Below are positions 1 through 4,969 of a stretch of DNA of 5,690 nucleotides, piece after piece. The notes beneath the pieces are model-generated. The model did not search any database and was not told the origin of the DNA. It worked only from the letters and a program-made list of their open reading frames with translations. Every line of letters starts with the position of its first letter. Within the stretch, counting starts at the first letter, position 1. The position numbers were made by a program, and so were the translations under genes. The stretch is from an uncultured Sphingomonadales bacterium (GTDB lineage: Bacteria > Pseudomonadota > Alphaproteobacteria > Sphingomonadales > Sphingomonadaceae). The stretch lies in contig CAJBSR010000441.1 of NCBI GenBank assembly GCA_903958285.1, positions 1 through 5,690 of the forward strand. The letters run 5' to 3'.

Positions 1-242
1 ACATCATCGCTCTGCTCTATGACAAGAGCGATCCGGAACAGGAAAAGAAGGCCGACGCCTGTTATCAGGATCTCGTCACCACGTTCGGCAAAAAGGGCTG
101 GGCCAGCTACCGCACTGGCGTGAACTCGATGGAGCTCGTTGCCCAGCAATATGGCCAGACCAATCGCGACTTTAACAAACTTCTGAAGAATGCGATTGAC
201 CCCAATGGTGTGATTGCGCCGGGCAAGTCCGGGATCGCCTGA
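1..242 (+). CDS. C-terminal part of a VAO/PCMH-type FAD-dependent phenol oxidase or hydroxylase (5' end outside window)
   Basis: Open from the left edge, reading frame beginning at base 3, giving 79 residues before TGA at 240-242. The end of the protein, with the DPNGVIAPGKSGI signature (residues 66-78 of the fragment), is the characteristic C-terminus of the vanillyl-alcohol oxidase / 4-cresol dehydrogenase (hydroxylating) / eugenol hydroxylase flavoprotein family. The Tyr-Arg pair in SYRTGVN (fragment residues 36-37) lines up, from memory of the family, with the Tyr-Arg pair of VAO that binds the substrate phenolate. Members of this family oxidise or hydroxylate the benzylic position of p-substituted phenols (4-cresol, vanillyl alcohol, eugenol, 4-alkylphenols). 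The FAD domain and the covalent flavin attachment residue lie outside the window, so oxidase versus cytochrome-linked dehydrogenase cannot be decided. Its stop overlaps the next start (TGATG), which indicates co-translation with the alcohol dehydrogenase. The family call is firm; the substrate is unknown. Confidence 0.85.
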   Translation, partial: IIALLYDKSDPEQEKKADACYQDLVTTFGKKGWASYRTGVNSMELVAQQYGQTNRDFNKLLKNAIDPNGVIAPGKSGIA

Positions 243-1249
243 TGCGCGCCGTGGTCATGCAAGGGCTACACCAGCCGCTGGCGCTTGAAACCCTCGACGA
301 CCCAACCCCTGAGGCGGGAGAGGTCGTCGTCAAGGTCGGGCGATGCGGCATTTGCGGGTCTGATCTGCACATGACCGAAGACCCGGCCTACGGCATCAAC
401 AAAGGTGATGTTCTGGGCCATGAGTTTGCTGGTGAGGTGGTGGCCCTAGGCAAGGGTGCAGAAGGGCTGAAGCTTGGTGATCTTGTCTCCGTCATCCCGC
501 TGATGAGCTGCGGACACTGTGAGAGTTGTAAATCAGGCGAAGTTGCCTGGTGCGACCATTTCGGCCTGCAGGGCGGCGGCTATGCCGAATATGCGGTCAC
601 CAAGCCGAACCAGTGCATTCGTCTGCCGCAATCGGCCAGCCTTGCGGATGGCGCCATCATCGAGCCGCTCGCCGTTGCGCTGCACGGCGTCAACATGTCA
701 GGCATGAAGCCGGGCGATAAGGTGCTGATCCTCGGTGCTGGTCCCATTGGGCTCGCGGTGGCCTTCTGGGCGCGGCGCAAGGGCGCGAGTGATGTCATCA
801 TCCAGGATCTTGCAGCCTTTCAGGAGGCGCGCGCGATGGAGATGGGCGCCACGGGATTTAGCGTCAGCCCCGACGATCCGGTCGGAAGTGTAGAACAGAT
901 GCTGGGTACAAAGCCCGACATCGTATTTGAGTGCGTGGGTGTGCCCGGCCTCATCGCCCAAGCCGTGGAGCAGGTCCGCAAGCGCGGCACGATCTGCCTA
1001 CTCGGCCTGTGTACGCGGCCAGACACGTTCAACAGCTTTGCCATGCTGTCCAAGGAGGTGCGCCTAATCACCTCTGCCTTCTTCACACGGCAGGAATATG
1101 AAGAGGCGCTTGATGCGCTCGATGCAGGCGCTGCCGAGCCTCGTGCACTGGTTACTGACACCATTTCACTTGCTGACACGCCAGCGCGATTTGAGGCGCT
1201 GCGAAAGCGAACGCATGAGTGCAAAGTGCTGATCGCGCCCGGTCAATAA
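242..1249 (+). CDS. Zinc-dependent medium-chain alcohol dehydrogenase (MDR family)
   Basis: 335 residues, normal length for the sorbitol/threonine/butanediol dehydrogenase-like branch of the MDR superfamily. An N-terminal GroES-like catalytic domain carries likely catalytic-zinc ligands Cys38 (in CGICGSD), His60-Glu61 (in GHEFAG) and Glu141 (in IIEPLAV). A structural zinc lobe has Cys90, Cys93, Cys96 and Cys104. The Rossmann domain has GAGPIG at 165-170, and the acidic Asp189 after the second strand points to NAD(H) rather than NADP(H). It should oxidise a primary or secondary alcohol in the cytoplasm. The ATG at 242 overlaps the preceding TGA and has no strong Shine-Dalgarno, so translation is probably coupled to the upstream flavoprotein gene. 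This suggests it acts on the flavoenzyme's product, for example a coniferyl-type alcohol or a 1-(hydroxyphenyl)alkanol. The family is certain; the substrate is inferred from context only. Confidence 0.93.
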   Translation: MRAVVMQGLHQPLALETLDDPTPEAGEVVVKVGRCGICGSDLHMTEDPAYGINKGDVLGHEFAGEVVALGKGAEGLKLGDLVSVIPLMSCGHCESCKSGEVAWCDHFGLQGGGYAEYAVTKPNQCIRLPQSASLADGAIIEPLAVALHGVNMSGMKPGDKVLILGAGPIGLAVAFWARRKGASDVIIQDLAAFQEARAMEMGATGFSVSPDDPVGSVEQMLGTKPDIVFECVGVPGLIAQAVEQVRKRGTICLLGLCTRPDTFNSFAMLSKEVRLITSAFFTRQEYEEALDALDAGAAEPRALVTDTISLADTPARFEALRKRTHECKVLIAPGQ

Positions 1250-1257
1250 GGGGTTTT

Positions 1258-1265
1258 GGGAGAGG
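1258..1265 (+). promoter_or_regulatory. Ribosome binding site that fixes the SDR start
   Basis: GGGAGAGG ends four bases before the ATG at 1270. The in-frame ATG at 1219 lies inside the end of the alcohol dehydrogenase gene, has no comparable site, and would add 17 residues unlike the usual SDR N-terminus, so 1270 is preferred. Confidence 0.7.
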
Positions 1266-1269
1266 TCAG

Positions 1270-2025
1270 ATGTCAGCGGTTTTTTCAGGCAAGACGGTCT
1301 TGGTTACGGGGGGGGCGACCGGCATTGGCAGAGCAACTTGCGTTGCATTTGCCAATGCCGGCGCAGCCGTCCTGATCGGCGATGTCGATGATCGCGCAGC
1401 AGAAACAGTGGCCGCCATCACGGCAGCGGGCGGCAAGGCTGCCTATGTCAAAGCCGATGTAACCAGCGCCGCTGCCATGACGGCCTTGGTTGAAGAGTGC
1501 GTCAGCCGCTTTGGCTCTATGGACTATGCATTCAACAATGCAGGCGTCCTTCCACCGCAACGCCCGCTTCACGAAGTCACCGAAGCCGAACTCGACCTCG
1601 CCATTGATGTCGATCTGAAGGGCGTCTTCTTCGCCATGCAGGCCGAGATCCGGCACTTCCTCAAGGTCGGTGGTGGCGCCATCGTCAACACGGCGTCGGT
1701 CGGCGGTGTCATCGCAGACCCAAATATGTCCGCCTATGTTGCCTGCAAGCACGCCGTTGTGGGCCTAACTAAGGCAGCCGCAATTGAGTACGCGCAATTG
1801 GGCATCCGGGTAAATGCCATTGCGCCCGGCTTTGTCGTGACACCTATGACCCAACATTGGGCGGATAGCGCCGATTTTCGGGCGGCCTTCTTTGCCCAGA
1901 ACATCAGCGGCCGCGCGGCGCAACCGGAAGAGATTGCTGGCACCGTGCTGCACCTCTGCTCGCCTTCGGCCAGCTTCATCAACGGCGCTCTGTTCACGAT
2001 CGATGGCGGCCAGACCGCTCATTGA
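1270..2025 (+). CDS. Short-chain dehydrogenase/reductase (classical SDR)
   Basis: 251 residues from the ATG at 1270, the typical length of a classical SDR. Visible motifs are the cofactor-binding TGGATGIG (13-20), Asp38 after the second strand (favouring NAD), NNAG (89-92), and the catalytic Ser143, Tyr156 and Lys160 (YVACK), with the standard 13-residue Ser-Tyr spacing. The C-terminus has the usual INGALFTIDGG strand. The position that normally holds the fourth catalytic residue, Asn, in the helix-4 motif (NVxG-like) reads Asp115 in VDLKGVF. It follows the alcohol dehydrogenase by 20 bases and is very likely in the same transcript. It probably oxidises a hydroxyl group in the same aromatic pathway; bacterial coniferyl alcohol dehydrogenase CalA is also an SDR, but no specific motif proves that activity here. 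A run of eight G (1308-1315) codes part of the glycine motif. Confidence 0.92.
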   Translation: MSAVFSGKTVLVTGGATGIGRATCVAFANAGAAVLIGDVDDRAAETVAAITAAGGKAAYVKADVTSAAAMTALVEECVSRFGSMDYAFNNAGVLPPQRPLHEVTEAELDLAIDVDLKGVFFAMQAEIRHFLKVGGGAIVNTASVGGVIADPNMSAYVACKHAVVGLTKAAAIEYAQLGIRVNAIAPGFVVTPMTQHWADSADFRAAFFAQNISGRAAQPEEIAGTVLHLCSPSASFINGALFTIDGGQTAH

Positions 2026-2121
2026 GCGGAAGGCGCGCGCAAAACAAGGCTTGCCGCGCGACGCGTCGGGCCTCACTTTCAGCCAAAGTTATGTCTCCGA
2101 TTGGGAAGAATAGGATAGAAA
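2026..2121 (+). other. Intergenic gap between SDR and hydrolase genes
   Basis: 96 bases without a gene. It opens with a GC-rich alternating segment in which CGCGC (2036-2040) can pair with GCGCG (2056-2060), but there is no T tract and it is not a convincing terminator. The end holds a purine-rich ribosome binding site, with AGGA at 2112-2115, six bases before the ATG at 2122. I see no confident promoter, so the hydrolase could be read through from upstream or have its own weak promoter. Confidence 0.4.
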
Positions 2122-2790
2122 ATGGCGACGTTCGTTCTCGTTCACGGCGCATGGGGCGGCGGGCAAGGCTGGCATGCCACGGCAAAGCTTCTGCGCGCCA
2201 AGGGACACGACGTCCATATCGCCACGCTGACGGGGTTGGGTGAGAAGAAGCACCTGATCTCGCCAGCGATCACGCTCGAAACGCACGTCACCGATGTCAC
2301 AAACATGATTGCCGCCGAAGGGCTGAGCGACTTTGTCCTTGCCGGCCACAGCTATGGCGGGATGATCATCACCGAAGTCGCCAACCGCCTTGGCAAAAAA
2401 ATCCGATCACTCGTCTATGTCGATGCGTTCTTGCCGGGCGATGGCCAAGCGCTTTGGGATATTGCTGATGAACCGTCGCGCAAACACTATATCGACGCGC
2501 AACGGGATATGCCGGGGCTGGTCGCCCCCTTCCCCGGCTCTCCCTCGTTCCTGACGCGCCATCCGCTGCTGACGCTGATTGAGCCCGTGAAGATGACGGA
2601 CGCGGCACAGGCCATCACACGGCGCACCTATATCTATGCAACCAAGGATGCGCCAACCGTCTTCACGAAGTTTCATGAGCGAGTGAAGGCCGACCCAGAC
2701 TGGAAGGTCTATTCGCTCCCAACCGGCCACGGTGTCATGGTTGAAAAGCCCGAAGAGACCGCTGCCATCCTACTGGAGGCAGCGGCCTAA
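2122..2790 (+). CDS. Alpha/beta hydrolase of the small methylesterase/hydroxynitrile-lyase-like type
   Basis: 222 residues, short for an alpha/beta hydrolase, with no signal peptide or membrane segment, so cytoplasmic. The N-terminal HGAWGGG (8-14) is the oxyanion-hole loop. The nucleophile elbow GHSYGG places Ser77 as nucleophile. His203 in TGHGVMVEKPEE is the likely catalytic histidine and Asp176 in ATKDAPT the likely acid. The whole layout (HGAW start, short cap, 'GH.vM.ekPe' end) resembles bacterial proteins related to plant methyl esterases and hydroxynitrile lyases (SABP2/MES-like), which cleave small aromatic esters. It probably hydrolyses an ester or lactone, perhaps an aromatic methyl ester or a CoA or quinic-type ester linked to this pathway, but nothing in the sequence identifies the substrate. 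It is not a typical secreted feruloyl esterase. It is the last gene of the + strand arm, ending six bases from the oppositely oriented ligase gene. Confidence 0.88.
   Translation: MATFVLVHGAWGGGQGWHATAKLLRAKGHDVHIATLTGLGEKKHLISPAITLETHVTDVTNMIAAEGLSDFVLAGHSYGGMIITEVANRLGKKIRSLVYVDAFLPGDGQALWDIADEPSRKHYIDAQRDMPGLVAPFPGSPSFLTRHPLLTLIEPVKMTDAAQAITRRTYIYATKDAPTVFTKFHERVKADPDWKVYSLPTGHGVMVEKPEETAAILLEAAA
2759..2785. terminator. GC-rich hairpin at the convergent gene ends, possible bidirectional transcription stop
   Basis: CCGCTGCC (2759-2766) and GGCAGCGG (2778-2785) form a perfect 8-base-pair stem with an 11-base loop, located in the last codons of the hydrolase gene and just before the convergent ligase stop. 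Neither strand has a T tract after the stem, so it is not a canonical intrinsic terminator. It could be a weak stop, an RNA 3' end stabiliser, or just coding sequence. Confidence 0.3.
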
Positions 2791-2796
2791 CCCCGG

Positions 2797-4374
2797 TTAA
2801 TTCACCATGCGGGCGTTTTCACCCCAATAGGGAATGCGCAGGGCCTTCTTGTCCATCTTCCCCGCAGCGGTGCGCGGGATGGCATCGACAAACGCAACCG
2901 ACTTTGGCGCCTTCACACCACCCAGACGGGCCTTGCAATGGGCAATAACGGTCGCTTCATCAATGCCGTCGGCAACGACAATCGCGTGGACCTGTTCGCC
3001 CCATTTTTCGTGCGGGATACCGATGACGGCACATTCGCGCACTTCGGCAATTTCGGTGACAGCCGCTTCGACTTCCGACGTAAAGACGTTGAACCCGCCG
3101 GAGACGACCATGTCCTTCTTGCGGTCTACAATGTAGAGATAGCCGTCCTCATCAAACTTGCCGACGTCACCAGTGTGATGCCAGCCGAACTTGCGGACTT
3201 CGGCGGTTTCCTCGGGCTTCTCAAAATAGCTGTGCGACACAAGCACGCCGCGGGCGCAGATCTCACCCGCTTCGCCCAATGGAACATGCTTGCCATCATC
3301 ATCGAGCAACGCAACCTTGATCGAGCGCGTGACCTTGCCGCATGACGCCAGCTTCTCAGGCGCTTCCTTGGCGAAACGTGCCACGTCTTCCGGCGGGAAC
3401 CAGGCAACGATCATGGGGCATTCCACCTGACCATAGGACTGGCACATACACGGACCGAACACCTCGACTGCCTGACGCAGCTTTTCCGGGCTGCACGGCG
3501 AGCCGACAAGAATGAAGATGCGCAGCGATGTGTAGTCATGCTGGCCAATCTCCGGCGATGCCAGCACCTGATAAAGCGCCGTCGGCGGCAGATACATGTG
3601 GCTGATCTTGTAATGGTCAATCGCCTGCAGCACCTTCTCCGCATCGAAGCCGGGCAGAATAACCTGCGTCGCGCCGAGGCTCAGCGTCGAGAGCGCAATC
3701 GGACCAGCTGCGTGGGTGATGGGTGCCGACACGAGCGCCACAGGATTGTCGGTGCGTCCGCCCATCCCGTCGGCTGCGGTCTCGATCATCGTGCCCCAGC
3801 CGAGGTTGGTCACATTCGCGCCCTTTGATGGGCCAGTGGTGCCGCCGGTCGGGAAGATGCCGACCAGTTCGTGCATGTTGCCGAATGCGTCGATTTCAGG
3901 CTCGACAAAATCCGCTGCCGTCACGTCGCCGATGAACTGATCCAGCGACGGATCACCGCCCCATTCATTGTCCATCGGCTTGTCGATGCAGACGAACTTG
4001 TTCAGCGTCGGGCAGAGGCGGCGGAGCTGAGATACTTCGTCGACAAGGCTGGAATGATAGAACATCCAGTTGCAGCGGACATAATTGATATAGCCAGCAT
4101 TGGCGTCGATCGCGTTGCGTGTGTTGACCGGGATCCATTTCCCATTGGCGCGCCACATGGCGAGCAGCGCAACCAGCAACATGCCGCTATTCGGGCCATA
4201 AAGCGCCAGAAGATCCTGGTTCTTAAACCCATTCTTCTGCATCGCAGCCGCTATCTGCTCCGAAAGCGCCTTCACCTCGGCAAAGGTCCATTGCTGGCCG
4301 GTCACAGTATCAATGATCGCCGTCCGGCTCGGCTTGCGGTCATGCCCGCGGTCAAAATAGTCGATAGCGCGCAT
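2797..4374 (-). CDS. AMP-forming acid-CoA ligase, probably hydroxycinnamate (feruloyl)-CoA synthetase
   Basis: 525 residues from the ATG at 4374 (numbering below). This is a full-length ANL-superfamily adenylating enzyme: P-loop-like A3 motif PTGGTTGPSKG (175-185), A5 motif QSYGQVE (312-318), HTGDVG (400-405) and the hinge/A8 region YIVDRKKDMVVSGGFNV (414-430). The C-terminal PRTAAGK contains Lys506, the catalytic lysine for adenylation. Such enzymes turn a carboxylate, ATP and CoA into acyl-CoA, AMP and PPi in the cytoplasm. Placement next to a MarR regulator and a hydroxycinnamoyl-CoA lyase makes ferulate/p-coumarate/caffeate the best substrate guess (Fcs/CouL/FerA role), though related ligases use other acids. 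The A5 motif has Val where Thr is usual. Start choice: a GTG at 4383 is also in frame, with AGGAG at 4392-4388 only four bases ahead of it; ATG 4374 has a weaker AGGG eight bases ahead. The difference is three residues. Confidence 0.88.
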   Translation of the reverse strand: MRAIDYFDRGHDRKPSRTAIIDTVTGQQWTFAEVKALSEQIAAAMQKNGFKNQDLLALYGPNSGMLLVALLAMWRANGKWIPVNTRNAIDANAGYINYVRCNWMFYHSSLVDEVSQLRRLCPTLNKFVCIDKPMDNEWGGDPSLDQFIGDVTAADFVEPEIDAFGNMHELVGIFPTGGTTGPSKGANVTNLGWGTMIETAADGMGGRTDNPVALVSAPITHAAGPIALSTLSLGATQVILPGFDAEKVLQAIDHYKISHMYLPPTALYQVLASPEIGQHDYTSLRIFILVGSPCSPEKLRQAVEVFGPCMCQSYGQVECPMIVAWFPPEDVARFAKEAPEKLASCGKVTRSIKVALLDDDGKHVPLGEAGEICARGVLVSHSYFEKPEETAEVRKFGWHHTGDVGKFDEDGYLYIVDRKKDMVVSGGFNVFTSEVEAAVTEIAEVRECAVIGIPHEKWGEQVHAIVVADGIDEATVIAHCKARLGGVKAPKSVAFVDAIPRTAAGKMDKKALRIPYWGENARMVN

Positions 4375-4383
4375 TGTCGGCAC

Positions 4384-4466
4384 CCTGCTCCTGATGATTT
4401 GTATGCAACACTTACGGCTGAGAAGCGTTCACCGTCAACGGGGCGGCAGTGAAACGCGACCGGTTT
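4384..4466 (-). other. marR-ligase intergenic region
   Basis: 83 bases between the marR stop and the ligase GTG. It contains a near-palindrome TTGTATGCAA (4399-4408, 8 of 10 positions symmetrical) and an imperfect inverted repeat CGTTCAC (4426-4432) / GTGAAACG (4449-4456, one-base bulge). The first might be a second regulator site; the second could be a weak terminator or structured spacer after marR. I found no good -35/-10 pair, so the ligase may be transcribed from the marR promoter. Confidence 0.3.
4388..4392 (-). promoter_or_regulatory. Ribosome binding site of the acid-CoA ligase
   Basis: AGGAG on the - strand, four bases before the GTG at 4383 and thirteen before the ATG at 4374. The spacing slightly favours GTG and the codon favours ATG, so the start stays ambiguous by three codons. 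Confidence 0.45.
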
Positions 4467-4889
4467 TTAGTCGTCCGCTGAAGGCCATAGTGCAAGCAAG
4501 GCAGGCATCAGATGGGCCCGGTGTTCAGCCGGGATCCGATTGGTCAAATCCGTTTCAAACGTATCAATGATAGCGCGCGCCTTTTCCGCAAGCAGATGGC
4601 CTTCGTCCGTCAACTCCAACCCCAAAGACCGACCATCACTCGGCAAACGACGCATGAGTCCCCGCGCTTCCAGTCGGGCGGCGATCGGAGTCATATTGGC
4701 CCGCTGAATATCCAGCATCCGCCCGAGCGCGCTTTGGGAAATACCGGGATTTTCAGCCACAATCTGCAGGATCGTGGCTTCTGACGTGCGCAGGCCAAGG
4801 ACAACAATCCGCGACGCGAACTCCGCCATCGCCGCAGTCGAGGCTCGGCGAAGGATATAGCCGGGATATTTAAGAAGCGGATCGCGCAT
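4467..4889 (-). CDS. MarR-family transcriptional regulator, likely repressor of the hydroxycinnamate genes
   Basis: 140 residues, standard MarR length. The winged helix-turn-helix spans about residues 33-97: the helix pair around ISQSALGRMLDI (50-61), the recognition helix starting near Arg63 (QRANMTPIAARLEARG), and the wing with SDGRS (84-88), the D-x-R pattern of the family. Flanking N- and C-terminal helices would form the dimer interface. MarR proteins of this setting (FerC, CouR, HcaR) repress hydroxycinnamate genes and release DNA when they bind a hydroxycinnamoyl-CoA thioester; the same job is inferred here from the divergent lyase gene and the ligase on the same strand. The start at 4889 is set by an in-frame stop a few codons upstream. 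It has only a weak GAG-type ribosome site; a perfect GGAGG (4920-4916) lies about 26 bases too far upstream to serve it. Confidence 0.88.
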   Translation of the reverse strand: MRDPLLKYPGYILRRASTAAMAEFASRIVVLGLRTSEATILQIVAENPGISQSALGRMLDIQRANMTPIAARLEARGLMRRLPSDGRSLGLELTDEGHLLAEKARAIIDTFETDLTNRIPAEHRAHLMPALLALWPSADD

Positions 4890-4911
4890 GGTTACTCGCT
4901 ATCAATGACGC

Positions 4912-4940
4912 TTGTCCTCCGCAATGTCGACTGTTATAGA
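4912..4940 (+). promoter_or_regulatory. Putative sigma70-type promoter of the hydratase/lyase gene
   Basis: TTGTCC (4912-4917) and TATAGA (4935-4940) are separated by 17 bases; each matches four of six consensus positions. The -10 lies inside the 17-base palindrome, a usual arrangement for repression. TATAAC (4942-4947) is an alternative -10 without a good -35. Confidence 0.4.
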
Positions 4941-4948
4941 CTATAACA
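4932..4948. promoter_or_regulatory. Probable MarR operator, perfect 17-base palindrome
   Basis: TGTTATAGACTATAACA is symmetrical over eight bases on each side of a central A (4940). It lies between the divergent marR and ech-type genes, 22 bases before the lyase start and 43 bases before the marR start, and overlaps the putative lyase -10. Size and AT-rich symmetry fit MarR-dimer operators. The assignment to this MarR protein is inferred from position. Confidence 0.7.
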
Positions 4949-4959
4949 TAAATAGCAAA

Positions 4960-4966
4960 GAGGTGA
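4960..4966 (+). promoter_or_regulatory. Strong ribosome binding site of the hydratase/lyase gene
   Basis: GAGGTGA, a seven-base match to the 16S anti-Shine-Dalgarno complement, ends three bases before the ATG at 4970. It supports that start and high expression when derepressed. Confidence 0.7.
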
Positions 4967-4969
4967 GCC

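Noticed and set aside
1219..1269. 17-residue N-terminal extension of the SDR
   Set aside because: It overlaps the alcohol dehydrogenase end, lacks a ribosome site, and does not resemble an SDR N-terminus; ATG 1270 has GGGAGAGG in front.
1285..1752. 155-codon open frame on the - strand
   Set aside because: It is the shadow of the SDR gene, whose motifs are all in the + frame.
2034..2060. CGCGC/GCGCG inverted repeat after the SDR as a terminator
   Set aside because: Only five base pairs with a 15-base loop and no following T tract; low-complexity CG alternation makes it likely by chance.
3871..4452. 193-codon open frame on the + strand across the ligase start and the gap
   Set aside because: It is antisense to the clearly conserved acid-CoA ligase and has no family features.
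4916..4920. Perfect GGAGG on the - strand upstream of marR
   Set aside because: It is about 26 bases from the marR ATG, and an in-frame stop lies between them. No in-frame start fits it, and it overlaps the putative lyase -35 (CC of TTGTCC), so it is probably coincidental.
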